DNA from: Anisus vortex
Taxonomy: Eukaryota; Mollusca; Gastropoda; Planorbidae
DNA length: 64,000 bases
Reading direction: 5' to 3'
Assembly (NCBI GenBank): GCA_949126835.1
Contig: OX421492.1
Coordinates: 45,529,498 to 45,593,497, forward strand
Shown here piece by piece: positions 11,040 through 22,328 of the stretch (positions are counted from its first letter, which is position 1; the number at the start of each line of letters is the position of its first letter). Made by a program: the position numbers and the translations under genes. The notes under the pieces were generated by a model. The model was not told where the DNA came from, ran no database searches, and saw nothing but the letters and a program-made list of their open reading frames with translations.

Positions 11040-11689
11040 AATTAAACTGAAAATTACTAATACAAGTATTAGCAAGTAGCATAATTGAATTAGCCAGAAT
11101 ATGACTGACAGTTGAACTTGTAACTTGGCGTGTCAGTGTCAACGTTTATGTCCACACTTCTAAGATCAATAACGAGCAGACGATACCCTTGTCACGAGTT
11201 GACATTTTCGACAAAATATTACTTTAGGCGAAATACAATATTGAAAACTTAAATCACGAATATTAAATTAAAAAAAAACACAACAAGACACAGAAAAAAA
11301 TTAATGAGTTACAAGAGAAGTAATTAGGATATTTCCAAATCAAAATCTGTATTTTAACTTTGTTTCTATTATGATTGTCTCTCGAGTCTTTAAAAGAAAA
11401 TTAATTTCTTTACTGAATTAATTACAGAGTTCGACGAGTTTGAATTAATTGTTCTTTTTTTTATCTGTTCTAATTCAGCTTAGTGATGTTCCCTGTTAAG
11501 TAATTTGATGTTGTTGTGATTGTTATTGCTGTGTTTTAAAACTTGAAAAGAAAAACGTTCCATTTTTGTATACCATTAATTTATGCAATCAATCGTAGAA
11601 CTCAACTTTCTATTCAGAAGCCCTACGCATTTCTTAAGATTTAATCTAGTCTTACACATTGGTTAAGGATTTAAAAAAAAACGGGTATG
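11040..11689. other. Unassigned AT-rich spacer
   Basis: No supported gene, RNA or tandem repeat was seen in this stretch. Confidence 0.4.
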
Positions 11690-11905
11690 TTCTAGGTAAC
11701 CTATTTATGATAAGTTCAAGTAACCCATTCCATTCCCGAATGTCACTCGACAAAAAGTTTAAAAAAATTAAATATGAATTTGTCCTTTTGTGTTTTATTC
11801 TAGGTAACCTATTTATGATAAGTTCAAGTAACCCATTCCATTCCCGAATGTCACTCGACAAAAAGTTTAAAAAAATTAAATATGAATTTGTCCTTTTGTG
11901 TTTTA
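11690..11905. repeat. 108-bp exact tandem duplication
   Basis: Two head-to-tail copies (11690-11797 and 11798-11905) starting at TTCTAGGTAACC appear identical by eye. The overlapping 69-90 codon frames on both strands arise from the 3n unit length. Confidence 0.92.
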
Positions 11906-12519
11906 TTCAATTATTGTGTTTCAGAATTTAACATTAATTTGTGCATTATTTCTATTTCGCTTTTTGTTTCTTTCTGAAGTGATTCTAAATTTAGTGATGC
12001 GCTAAATGATGTCAGACTTTCCAGTTATTAATATATGTTTGTAAATTGCAATTATTTTCTGTTTAGAAAGAGCGTCTATAATATAATATAAAAGAAAGTG
12101 AACAGTTTTCTTTCTTTTTTTTTTTGTACATTAATTTCAGTCTTTAAATAATGTTTTTCGATGGTGGCTATCATGCAGAAGATGCCCATTCAGATCGAAA
12201 ATATGTCACATGTATTTTTATGTTCTGTTTCAAAAATAAAAAACAGTTCTTTGTGTGAATAATCCTAGATCTAGTTGATTATGCAGTCAATGTGTATGTA
12301 CGTGAGCAATAATTTAGAATATGTTTATTGCGCATAAATGCTATTTAACATTCTTTATCGTGGATATTGGCGCAACTGTCTTTCTGTTAGAGGCAATCAA
12401 TTAAATAATATAATAGAAGTATAATTATAATGATTAGAGTCTATACCTCACTTTCGCATCAAAATATGAAGAGGTTTTCCTGAAAGTACTAGATGATTTC
12501 AGAGATTTTGTCCACACCA
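11906..12519. other. Unassigned AT-rich spacer
   Basis: No supported gene. A GAGCGTCTATAAT phrase at about 12070 also occurs near 6208 (with a close variant near 27082), suggesting a low-copy dispersed motif of unknown origin. Confidence 0.35.
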
Positions 12520-12758
12520 AGTACTGGAGGATTTCAGAGATTGTTTCCAAACAAAGTGTTGAGATTGTGTACAGACCAAATGTTGAGATCGTGAACAGTC
12601 GACGTGTTAAGATTGAGTACAGACATGGTGTTGAGATTGTGTACAGGCGAAATGTTGAGATTGTGCACAGACAAAGTGTTGAGATTGTGTACAGACCAAA
12701 TGTTGAGATTGTGAACAGACAAAGTGTTGAGATTGTGTACAGACATAGTGTCAACCTT
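12520..12758. repeat. 24-bp minisatellite
   Basis: About ten copies of GTTGAGATTGTGTACAGACA plus four bases, with point variants. Long frames on both strands follow from the 24-bp period. Confidence 0.9.
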
Positions 12759-12834
12759 TGACCTACAAGTGGTTGAATTTACCATATCAGATTAAAGTTA
12801 ATGGCCTACATAAATATTAAAGTAAAAAGACTAC

Positions 12835-12982
12835 ATAAATATAAATAACCTACATACATTACACAATTGTAAATGACCTACATACATTACACAATTGTAA
12901 ATAACATACATACATTACACAATTGTAAATAACCTACATACATTACACATTTGTAAATAACCTACATACATTACACAATTAA
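12835..12982. repeat. 28-bp minisatellite
   Basis: About five copies of a 28-bp unit built on CCTACATACATTACACAATT. It grades into the following 49-bp array. Confidence 0.88.
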
Positions 12983-13447
12983 AAACATATAATAATACAT
13001 GTACAACCATATTCTATTTTGGTTAAATTAAAAACATCTAAGAATACATGTACAACCATATTCTATTTTGGTTAAATTAAAAACATATAAGAATACATGT
13101 AGGCCTACAACCATATTCTATTTTGGTTAAATTAAAAACATATAAGAATACATGTACAACCATATTCTATTCTGGTTAAATTAAAAACATATAATAATAC
13201 ATGTACAACCATATGCTATTTTGGTTAAGTTAAAAACATCTAAGAATACATGTACAACCATATTCTATTTTGGTTAAATTAAAAACATATAAGAATACAT
13301 GTACAACCATATTCTATTTTGGTTAAATTAAAAACATATAAGAATACATGTACAACCATATTCTATTTTGGTTAAATTAAAAACATATAAGATTACATGT
13401 ACAACCATATTCTATTTTGGTTAAATTAAAAACATATAAGAATACAT
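12980..13447. repeat. 49-bp minisatellite, left segment
   Basis: About nine copies of a 49-bp unit with core TACATGTACAACCATATTCT and TTTTGGTTAAATTAAAAAC. One copy carries an extra AGGCCT-containing insertion. The array is cut at 13447 by the Gypsy-type LTR and resumes at 21098. Confidence 0.94.
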
Positions 13448-13638
13448 TGTTAGGTATGTTCAAGTAGATTATCTGCCCCTGACCTCTAGTTGAACTCTGC
13501 TACTGTCGCGTCAATAATTGTTGTTTACTAGAGTGTACCTAGAGCATTCTTTCACAGTCTAGAACATGTTAGAAAGAGATATTGACAATTTTTGTGAGTT
13601 ATTCTTAGCATACTTTTATTCCAGAAATCTCTAACATG

Positions 13639-14862
13639 TGTGGGCCGTATGAGTTTAATTGAATTTTTTAATGTAAAAACTTTAAGTCTAGGGTTTTTAA
13701 CTAGGCCTAATTGAAAGATGTTCTTTAGACTATATTCTTACGCAGAATATATATAGTCCCTTCTATTTTATGCATTTTCTTAATGTTACCATGCATATTT
13801 TTATTTCTGTTTTTATTAGATTAGGCTGCTTAATAAGAATCTAAATTTTTATCTTTTCTTCATTGATTATAGTTGTTTAATATATATTAACGATATTTTA
13901 ACCTGTTAGAGGGCGCTAGTGGTCGGCGCTAGGGTACTATTTTTTTTTGGCGCAATATAAGCCCGATTCGAATGTTTTAGTTGGTTTGCACCTGTTGGTC
14001 GAGAGTGAGACTGTTTCTATAAGGTGTGGTAAATATAATTTTTTGTTTTATGAACCACGTTGTTTTTTAAGTAAGGCATTTGTGTAATGTATGAGTTGTA
14101 ACCGGTGTAGGCCTAATGTTGATGGTCTTTTATAGACGGTTATTTTCTACATGTGGATCGATTTCATTGTCATCCACGTGTGGGTACTGTGTATTTTAGG
14201 TGCATTTTAATAGTATGTATTTAATTTTAATGTATGATTGATAACATGTGTTGTGATGATCTTGCCTGACTGTTCTCTACACGTGGATTGATTTAATTGT
14301 CATCCACGTGTGGTTATGCGATATTTTGTTTGGTTTTAATTTTAACCATTTTTATATTTTATTTTTATTCCTCTTTACTTTTATCAGTCGTCTGGTTGGG
14401 AGTTAGTTTAGTTTCGTTGAGTAGAGATTGGTTGAGTTTAGTTTAGTGTAGAGTTTTAGTAGTATGAGTTTAGGTAGGTCCTATAGTTAGGTAGAGTTAT
14501 ATGTATTGTTGGTAGGCCTAGTAATTGGATTTATGATATATTGTTTAGTTATGACGCAATGAAGCCCTAGTTAGTTGTTGAGGAGGGCATTTATGTAAAT
14601 AAACTTAGTCTTCTCTTGGTATTTGATTGTTTTATTTTAATTCTTTTACCTTGTATGTGTTGTCGTGCTGTGTTAGTGATAGTTGTATTGTTGTTGATGT
14701 GGTGTAACTAGCTATAGTCTTAGGCCTTCAACGGCTTTCCTTTGCCAAGGTTGCACAGACCTAGAACCCCTGGCCCCCCTTCTTTATCTCATCTCTCTTA
14801 TTCTCTCTTTTGTTTCTCTTTATTCTTTACTCCTCCTTTTATACCCACTCCCACCCCTTACA
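13639..14862. mobile_element. Nested solo LTR-like insertion
   Basis: Begins TGTGGG and ends CTTACA, flanked by the 4-bp duplication CATG (13635-13638 and 14863-14866). The 3' LTR of the host element has an uninterrupted version of the site. It has no coding sequence and has TG..CA ends and an AATAAA within TAAATAAACTTAG near 14597. It also has a C-rich 3' end, all fitting a solo LTR of another family. Its internal partner is absent from this window. Confidence 0.75.
14149..14311. other. Two CACGTG-type stem-loops in the nested LTR
   Basis: At 14279-14311 ACACGTGGA and TCCACGTGT form a perfect 9-bp inverted repeat around a 15-nt loop. A sister copy at 14149-14181 has one mismatch. The arms contain E-box CACGTG cores. 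A role as LTR enhancer is possible but unproven. Confidence 0.6.
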
Positions 14863-15404
14863 CATGTATAGTATAAATATAGCAGATTCGCATTACAGAA
14901 GGGAAGTTTTTACATCGATGTAGTAGTCTATTAAGTCTTGTGTTTAAGCTTATCTATTGTAGAGATTAATAATCAGTGGCATAGCTGTGTAACATCTTTT
15001 ATGTAAAAGTAAATCTAACTAGTCTACATTGTTGTTTTTTTCTGTTGTAAGGATTTTCGTGAGTTTATTTTCTATTCTATTTTTATGTTATATTAATAAG
15101 TTTAAGTTAGTAAATAAATTTTATTTAAATTGGTATCGTCTGAAGTGTTGTTTTATTAAATAAATTATTTTTATTTTTATTAAATAATTTGAGTTAGTAG
15201 TTAGACATAATAATTCTCCTTTCTATTTATCACGACCTTTTAATCGAGCCATCTAGAATTAAACTTAAGTATAAAAAGAGGGTCCTAATAAAATAAGAAT
15301 TTTTTTTTTTAACTTTTAGACAATACCAAGTTTTGTACATTGTAAGTGCTGACCAACAATTTTTCTCTCTTAGTTGGTTGTTTAAATTAATGTTATAAAC
15401 TAAC

Positions 15405-17050
15405 ATGGATTATCAGACATTTATTGGTAATCCATCTTTGCAAGAACTCGGCCAATGCAGCAAAATGGATCTGTTAGCTATTTCTAAACTTTTAGGACTG
15501 AAAATCAAATCTAGTGCTGTAAAACAAGTTATTAGAGATTGTATTGTCCTACATTTTGTTAACGAAGAATTTTTGTCGGAAGATGCATGATCCATAATTA
15601 GTAGAGAAGGAAATGAAACCACACCTTATGTTGTAGATTTAGAAATACAGTTAAAAATTAAGCAGTTGGAGCACAATTAGCTTTGAAAGAGAAATAAATA
15701 GAAGCACATTTAGCACAATTCGCTTTAAAAGAGAAAGAAAAAGAAATAGAACAGATGAGATTTGAAAAAGAAATAGAATTAAAGAAATTAGAGGTAGTAA
15801 ACTCTAAAACTTCAACAGATCCTCCAACCACCAGTCAGAATGTGGACCCAGCTAAATACGTAAAACTTATTCCACGTTTCGTGGGAAATGTGGATAATTA
15901 TTTTGTTCAATTTGAACTTGTTGCCAAAAATGTTGCTATTTCTGAAACGCTGTGGTCCTCGCAGTTACAAACTGTTCTGACTGGTAGTGCTGCAGAGGTG
16001 TTCTGCTCCCTCACTGGGGAACAACAAAGGGAATACCAAGTTGCTAAGCAACTAATTTTGAAATCTTTTGAGCTTGTCCCTGAGGCTTATTGGAAACAGT
16101 TCCGTGAACTGCGTAAACTGGATGGCCAGACCCATGTTGAGTTCTTACGAGAGAAGCTGAGAAGGCTAGAACGCTGGTTGACATCTAAAGAGATTGGCAC
16201 TGACTAAGCAAAGCTCAAGAGCTTGATTCTGATGGAGGAGTTTAAGAATTGTGTCCGGCTGGACGTCCGAACACATATGACAGACCGTGGCGAAGATGAT
16301 GTGTACAAGGCAGCAGTGTTGGCCGACGACTTCGTCATCTCCCATCAGTTCGCAAAGTCAACAGCCGATGTCAGACCGAAGCAGCCGAAACTGCCAGAAG
16401 AAAGAAACAGCACTTCAATGAAAAACACTCATGAAAATAAGTTGACACAACCAAAAGCCTCATGCACATACTGCAAGAAAGAAGGACATAAAGTGGAAGA
16501 ATGCTATAAATTGAAAAGGGAAAACGAAAAGGCTTCTCCGAAACCGACTTTATGTGCCGTGTCCTATACAACAGAACAATTTTTACACACTCAAGCAAAT
16601 GATACTAAACCTGTCACACTAAGCTCTACTGACTCTACTACATCGTCAATATACTCATCAAAGAGTTCTACATCGTCAAGGTGTTCTACACCCTCATCAG
16701 AGTGTTCCACTACATCGTCAAGATGTCCTCAATACACGTCAAAGTGTTCTACTACATCGTCAAGATGTTCTACTACATCGTCAAGATGTTCTCCACACTC
16801 ATCAGAGTGGTCCACTACATCGTCGAGATGTTCTCAATACACGTCAAAGTGTTCTACTACATCATCAAGATGTTCTCATGACTCCAACGAGAGTTTTTCA
16901 AACACATCATCCAGATGTTCACAAGAATACAACACAAGTTTGTCAAATACATCACCAATATGTTCTCAAGACTCCATCGAGAGTTCTAACCAAGTCCAGA
17001 TGTCTACATCAGTCACCCCTGATGTTTTAGAGGAGTTTAAGCCTTTCATT
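15405..17050 (+). pseudogene. Gag of the Gypsy-type element
   Basis: A first frame (15405-15590, MDYQTFIGN…) ends in TGA. Coding similarity resumes in another frame from about 15690 with a Lys/Glu-rich stretch and a SCAN/capsid-like region (LIPRFVG..YFVQFE..VAKNV, then AYWKQFRELRK and RLERWL). A TAA at 16205-16207 interrupts the same frame, which continues through MEEFKNCVRLDV. A zinc knuckle CTYCKKEGHKVEEC (CX2CX4HX4C, near 16463-16505) marks nucleocapsid. A Ser/Thr/Cys-rich expansion (16630-16985) follows. Gag packages element RNA in cytoplasmic particles; this copy has at least two stops and one frame break. Confidence 0.85.
16630..16985 (+). repeat. Ser/Cys codon repeat inside gag
   Basis: About sixteen imperfect 21-24 bp copies of TCTACTACATCGTCAAGATG-type sequence, encoding STTSSRCS-like repeats. 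The repeat stays in frame between zinc knuckle and protease, so it expanded without breaking the reading frame. Confidence 0.85.
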
Positions 17051-17686
17051 TCGGAAGGATTTATATCACAACCAGGTGATCATACCAGTCTGCGACCTGT
17101 AACAATTTTGAGAGACACAGGTGCCTCGCAATCGCTACTGCTTGAAGGCATTCTTCCCTTATCAAACGTAACTGCAACGGGAAAAAGCATACTCTTAAGA
17201 GGCGTAGAACTGGGTTGCCTAGATGTACCCCTCCATCTCATTGATCTCAAGTCAGATCTTGTTTCTGGACCTGTGGTTGTAGGTGTCCGACCAACATTAC
17301 CATTGGAAGGCATCTCGTTGTTGCTAGGCAATGACTTAGCTGGTGGGAAGGTTATCGCCGAACCCATTGTCACTCATGAACCTCAACTAGCTGCACCTGA
17401 AGAAGATGATGATCAAGATTTATATCCAGCATGTGCGGTAACTAGAGCCATGAGTTCAAAAGTCTCTAAACAAAAGAGTTCTTCCAAAAACAAATCCAAC
17501 ATTGAAGTGGACCTTGAGACCACATTCTTCTCCAACCTCGACGAAGGTCCGATATCAATCTCAGAAAAGCCGGTATCAACTCGTGAACACTTGATAGAGG
17601 AACAGAAAAGGGATCCTGAGTTAGACAAACTCCCAGAAAACGCTTTGTCACCACAAGAAGCAGAAGAAGTACCTATATGTTACTAA
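17051..17686 (+). pseudogene. Aspartic protease of the Gypsy-type element
   Basis: In the same frame as the later part of gag. The active-site motif ILRDTGASQS is at about 17107-17136, with the flap and C-terminal GISLLLGNDLAGG typical of retropepsins near 17310-17347. The protease cleaves the gag-pol polyprotein. The frame ends at TAA 17684-17686, but integrase similarity continues at once in the same frame, so this stop is probably secondary. Confidence 0.85.
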
Positions 17687-18860
17687 GTAAAAGATGATGT
17701 ACATCTAAGAAAGTTTCGACCACCAGAAGCATCTGTAGATGAAGACTGGAGAGTTGTCTATCAAATTGTTGTGCCTGAGAAATATCGTGCTGACATTCTG
17801 AATATGGCACACGATTCTCCACTGTCGGGTCATCTTGGCGTCAACAAGACGTATCAGAAGATAACAAGTCACTTCTTTTGGCCTGGATTGAAGAAGCACG
17901 TCATTGAATACTGCAGATCGTGTCACCCTTGTCAAATTGTTGGCAAGCCAAATCAAACAATCCCTGTAGCTCCTCTCAAGCCGATTCCAGCATTCGAAGA
18001 ACCTTTCAGTCGAGTCATCATTGACTGCGTTGGACCTCTTCCAAAAACAAAATCAGGCCATCAATACCTACTAACCATTATGTGTGCTTCGACAAGATTC
18101 CCAGAGGCAGTTCCTTTGAGAAAAATTAAAGCTCCTAACGTTGTCAAGGCACTCACAAAATTCTTCACTCTATTTGGTCTTCCTAAGTCCATACAGTCGG
18201 ATCAAGGATCTAATTTCAAAGCCACTCTTTTCAAACAAGTAATGGACCAATTTGGCATTAAACACTGCATGTCAAGTGCATATCATCCCGAGTCGCAGGG
18301 AGCCCTTGAACGCTTCCATCAGACCCTGAAGAATATGATAAGAACCTATTGCCATGAACATGAGAAGGACTGGGATTAAGAAATCCACATGCTACTGTTT
18401 GCAGCCCGTGAAGCCGTCCAGGAGTCCTTAGGATTCAGTCCGTTTGAATTGGTGTTTGGCCATACGGTTCGCGGTCCCTTAAAATATCTCAAAGAAATGT
18501 GGATGTCTCCGACACCCACTGAAGGATTTTAGACCATGTCTTAAAAATTAAAAGTAGGCTTTATGGTGCCTGTAATTTAGCCAAAACAAATTTAAAAGAA
18601 AGCCAGTCTAAAATGAAAAACTGGTATGATAAAAAGGCCAGATTTAGATTGTTTACCCCAGGGGACAAGGTTTTGGTATTTTTACCTTTACCTGGTCAAC
18701 CTTTACAAGCTAGATACTTTGGTCCATATGAGGTTGAATCAAAAGTCAATGATCTAAATTATATCATTAAAACTCCAGACAGGAGAAAGAAAAGGCAACT
18801 TTGCCATGTGAATATACTAAAGAAATATGTCACTAGAAATTCAGAAACAGTTAGTAATAA
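17687..18860 (+). pseudogene. Integrase, lying upstream of RT
   Basis: The HHCC zinc-binding region (HDSPLSGHLG..CRSCHPCQ) is at about 17811-17940. The catalytic core holds D in VIIDCVG (~18023), D in QSDQGSNF (18200-18202) and E in GALERFHQ, with exactly 35 residues between the last two. A TAA at 18377-18379 interrupts the frame. Similarity continues (LLFAAREAVQESLGFSPFEL), then shifts to another frame near 18530. There the GPY/F-type C-terminal module (NWYDKKAR, GDKVLVFLP, YFGPYEVE, LCHVNILKKY) runs to about 18830. It inserts element cDNA into chromosomes. Its position before RT is the notable point. Confidence 0.92.
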
Positions 18861-19635
18861 TGTAGCTGACCAGGTACAGGGTAGTTTAAATGTAACCCCT
18901 GTTGTTCCTCCTGATATTGTAAAGGAGAAATTTGGTCAGTACAAATTACCAAATTCCTATATACTTCACAATTTGGATCAAAGGTTGTCACATCTGCCAC
19001 TGACAGAAAAGATTGTAATTGAAAATATAATTAAGGATTTTTGTAATATATTTCCTGATGTACCAAATAAGACTAATTTAATTGTACATGATGTTGATGT
19101 TGGTGATGCAACTCCGGTCAAGCAACACCCATATAGAGTTAATCCTGAAAAGTTAGAAGTTCTTAGGTCTGAAATCAAGTATATGCTTGATAATGATATT
19201 ATTGAACCAAGCTCAAGCAATTGGAGCTCACATTGTGTTTTGATACCTAAACCAGACAAAACATTTAGATTCTGTACAGATTACAGGAAAGTAAATACTT
19301 TTACAAAATCTGATTCCTTTCCAATTCCTAGAATTGATGATCTTATTGATCGTATTGGTCATGCCACCTACATTACCAAGATTGATTTATTATCAGGATA
19401 TTGGCAGGTACCTCTATCAGACCGTGCCAAAGAAATATCAGCATTTGTTACACCAGATGGGTTGTATCAATATAAGGTTATTCCATTTGGGATGAAAAAT
19501 GTCCCTGCTACTTTTCAAAGAATGATTAATAACCTCATTGCTGACCAGGAGAATTGCAATGCCTACATTGATGAGGTAATTATTTACAGCAAAGATATTT
19601 TCAAATCATGTAAAGCAGTTAAGATCTCTTTTTGA
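18861..19635 (+). pseudogene. Reverse transcriptase with altered YIDE active site
   Basis: In frame with the integrase C-terminus (open from 18613). RT blocks in order: HPYRVNPEK, IIEPSSSNWSS, FRFCTDYRKVN, FPIPRIDDLID, ITKIDLLSGYWQVPL with the first catalytic Asp, FVTPDGLYQY, PFGMKNVPATFQRMIN, and YIDEVIIYS at 19564-19590. The family consensus is YxDD; here the last Asp codon is GAG (19573-19575), giving Glu, which should impair polymerase activity. The frame ends at 19635 after a shift; the continuation (LRSLFEKLLKANLTVNL) is in another frame. Confidence 0.93.
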
Positions 19636-20368
19636 AAAATTGTTAAAAGCCAATTTAACTGTAAATTTGAATAAGTGTGAATTTTGTCATGCTCATGTAG
19701 AATACTTGGGTCATGTTGTGGGACAGGGTCATATAAAACCTGTTACTGCTAAAGTTGAAGCTATTAAAGCATTCCCTACCCCCAATGATAGAAAACAACT
19801 CAGAAGATTTTTGGGAATGGCTGGTTATTATAGAAAGTTTTGCCAAAACTTTTCCATAATTGCCAATCCTTTAACAAATCTGTTGAAAAAGAATGTAAAA
19901 TTTCTATGGTCAGATTCTTGTCAAAAAGTCTTTGAACAACTTAAAGTTGTATTATCTCAATCTCCCATTCTATTGGCTCCTAATTTTCAAAAACAATTTA
20001 AGTTAGCAGTAGATGCCAGTGACATCGGGATAGGTGCTGTTCTTTTTCAAGAAGACAATTTTCATATAGACCACCCAATATGTTTCTTTTCCAAGAAGTT
20101 TAATATTCATCAAAGAAATTACTCTACTGTAGAAAAAGAATGTTTAGGACTTATCCTATCCCTTCAAAAATTTGAATTCTATGTTAAGGGTTCAAATATA
20201 CCTGTACTGGTATTCAAAGACCATAATCCTTTGACATTTTTGAACAAAATGAGTTGTAAAAATCAACGATTGTTAAGATGGAGTTTATTTTTACAAGACT
20301 ATAATCTAAATATTCAACATATCAAAGGCATTGATAATGTTATTGCTGACACTTTATCTCGCTGTTAG
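19636..20368 (+). pseudogene. RT thumb/connection and RNase H of the Gypsy-type element
   Basis: An open frame from 19640 carries the RT C-terminal motifs HVEYLGHVV and LRRFLGMAGYYRKFC, then RNase H with AVDASDIGIGAVL, STVEKECLG, FKDHNPLTFL and ADTLSRC before the stop at 20366-20368. The acidic residues expected for RNase H are visible. RNase H degrades the RNA strand during reverse transcription. The domain is intact but separated from RT by a frame break near 19615. Confidence 0.92.
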
Positions 20369-20477
20369 AAAATTATGTTTATATTTTACATCCTGTTTAA
20401 TGTTCTACTACAGTATATTTAGTGTATATTATATTTTTTAATCTTTTTTCTTACTAAATGTAAACATTTTATTTTTA

Positions 20478-20486
20478 GGAGGGAGG
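20478..20486 (+). other. Polypurine tract
   Basis: GGAGGGAGG directly before the 3' LTR, the expected plus-strand primer of an LTR element. Confidence 0.85.
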
Positions 20487-21097
20487 TGTTAGGTATGTTC
20501 AAAAAGATTATCTGCCCCTGACCTCTAGTTGAACTCTGCTACTGTCGCGTCAATGATTGTTGTTTACTAGAGTGTACCTAGAGCATTCTTTCACAGTCTA
20601 GAACATGTTAGAAAGAGATGTTGACAATTTTTGTGAGTTATTCTTAGCATACTTTTATTCCAGAAATCTCTAACATGTATAGTATAAATATAGCAGATTC
20701 GCATTACAGAAGGGAAATTTTTACATCGATCTAGTAGTCTATTAAGTCTTGTGTTAAGCGTATCTATCGTAGAGATTAATAATCAGTGGCAGAGCTGTGT
20801 AACATCTTTTATGTAAAAGTAAATCTAACTAGTCTACATTGTTGTTTTATTATGTTGTAAGGATTTTCGTGAGTTTATTTTCTATTCTATTTTTATGTTA
20901 TATTAATAAGTTTAAGTTAGTAAATAAATTTTATTTAAATTGGTATCGTCTGAAGTGTTGTTTATGAAATACATTTTTTTAATTTTTATTAAATAATTTG
21001 AGTTAGTAGTTAGACATAATAATTCTCTTTTCTTTTTATTACGGCCTTTTAATCGAGCCATCTAAATTTAAACTTAAATACAAAGAGGGTCGTAATA
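20487..21097 (+). repeat. 3' LTR
   Basis: 611 bp from TGTTAGG to TAATA, followed by the ACAT target duplication and the resumed 49-bp array. It lacks the nested insertion present in the 5' LTR. Confidence 0.93.
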
Positions 21098-21519
21098 ACA
21101 TGTACAACCATATTCTATTTTGGTTAAATTAAAAACATATAAAAATACATGTACAACCATGTTCTATTTTGGTTAAATTAAAAACATATAAAAATACATG
21201 TACAACCATATTCTATTTTGGTTAAATTAAAAACATATAAGAATACATGTACAACCATATTCTATTTTGGTTAAATTAAAAACATATAAGAATACATGTA
21301 CAACCATATTCTATTTTGGTTAAATTAAAAACATATAAGAATACATGTACAACCATAGTCTATTTTGGTTAAATTAAAAACATATAAGAATACATGTACA
21401 ACCATAGTCTATTTTGGTTAAATTAAAAACATATAAGAATACATGTACAACCATATTCTATTTTGGTTAAATTAAAAACATATAAGAATACATGTACAAC
21501 CATATTCTATTTTGGTTAA
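21098..21519. repeat. 49-bp minisatellite, middle segment
   Basis: About nine copies of the same 49-bp unit as 12980-13447, with AAGAATAC/AAAAATAC variants. Confidence 0.94.
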
Positions 21520-22328
21520 GGCAGTTATCCTTACGTCTGGCGCGCCGGATGTATAGCGCGGGAGATATTCTTCCGGCGAGCACGTCACGTGACCGCCGGA
21601 CACATTTGGAATTTGGAAGATATTATTCCGGTGGGCTTGTTATTTGACCACCCAACTACAAGTACAAACGAGAGACGTAGAGCGTATTGATATTAACATA
21701 TTTATAAAGAAACGGGCATTATGCCTAATAGTCTAATTATTAGTTTAATACTTTGAATGGATACATTGCATGAGATTGTTATGTCCACCCACATTCATAG
21801 TAGGCTAAATGAATGGCTTATCGTAATTGAAATTGTAGCGCAAGTCAAGATGTTTACTAATGACTTTATTAAACTACTTTATAAATTGTTTGGTAATGAC
21901 ATTTAACACGTTTTCTAAAGAAATAGGCTAGACATTAGGCCTAACAGTCGAATTTTTATTTCTTTGATACTTTGAATGAAATTATGTCCACCCACATGAA
22001 TAAATGAAGGGTATTCTCGTATTGAACTAAAATAATATCTCGTTGTACTGTATTTGAATTTAAAAAAAAATAAAAAAAAGATGATGATAGCTGGAGTCGA
22101 ACCTGCGATACTCCGGTTGCCAGAACACTCTACTGACCACTAGGTCACGATACCTTGATTATTTCACACAATAGATAGTAATTAAGCAACTCGAACAAGA
22201 ATAAACGATAATGCGCATGCGCCAGAAGCCGTGTGCTTTTTTTTAAATTTGGTCGGTCACGTGACTTGGGTCGCCGGACGTATATCTCCCGCGCTATACG
22301 TCCGGTCGACGGACGCGCAGACACTCCG
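21520..22328. mobile_element. Long-TIR DNA transposon, non-autonomous (MULE-like)
   Basis: 809 bp flanked by a 9-bp duplication TTTGGTTAA (21511-21519 and 22329-22337) that splits the minisatellite. The termini are imperfect inverted repeats of about 75 bp sharing GTATAGCGCGGGAGATAT and CACGTGACC. A 9-bp duplication with long TIRs fits Mutator-like elements, but no transposase is present to confirm. The interior is AT-rich and holds a tRNA-like block. Confidence 0.75.
22083..22156 (-). ncRNA. tRNA-like pseudogene / SINE head inside the DNA element
   Basis: On the minus strand an A-box-like TGACCTAGTGGTCAGTAG and a B-box GGTTCGACTCC lie at tRNA spacing, with a partly paired acceptor. Mismatches in the acceptor and T stems argue against a functional tRNA, so it is probably a SINE remnant. 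Confidence 0.5.

Larger units (their letters stand above)
13448..15290 (+). repeat. 5' LTR (split by a nested LTR)
   Basis: Matches the 611-bp 3' LTR along its length apart from a 1224-bp insertion at 13639. By eye the first ~190 bp show about four differences from the 3' LTR. The LTR includes AATAAA near its 3' part (TAAATAAATTTTATTT). Confidence 0.92.
13448..21097 (+). mobile_element. Ty3/Gypsy-type LTR retrotransposon with INT before RT (Gmr1-like order)
   Basis: Complete element of 7650 bp. Its LTRs start TGTTAGG and end TAATA, with a 4-bp target duplication ACAT that reconstitutes the 49-bp minisatellite unit when joined. A polypurine tract (GGAGGGAGG, 20478-20486) abuts the 3' LTR. The internal region holds gag, protease, integrase, reverse transcriptase and RNase H in that order, whereas ordinary Ty3/Gypsy elements place integrase last. 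A Copia-like order in a Gypsy-type pol is known for the Gmr1 group, so this is probably a molluscan relative. Four in-frame stops and three frame breaks make it non-autonomous. No confident tRNA primer-binding site was seen after the 5' LTR. Confidence 0.93.

Noticed and set aside
12980..13447. CRISPR-like array (49-bp spaced repeats)
   Set aside because: Whole units repeat without unique spacers, and the genome is eukaryotic.
15291..15404. tRNA primer-binding site of the Gypsy element
   Set aside because: The sequence after the 5' LTR is a T-run with no convincing tRNA 3'-end complement.
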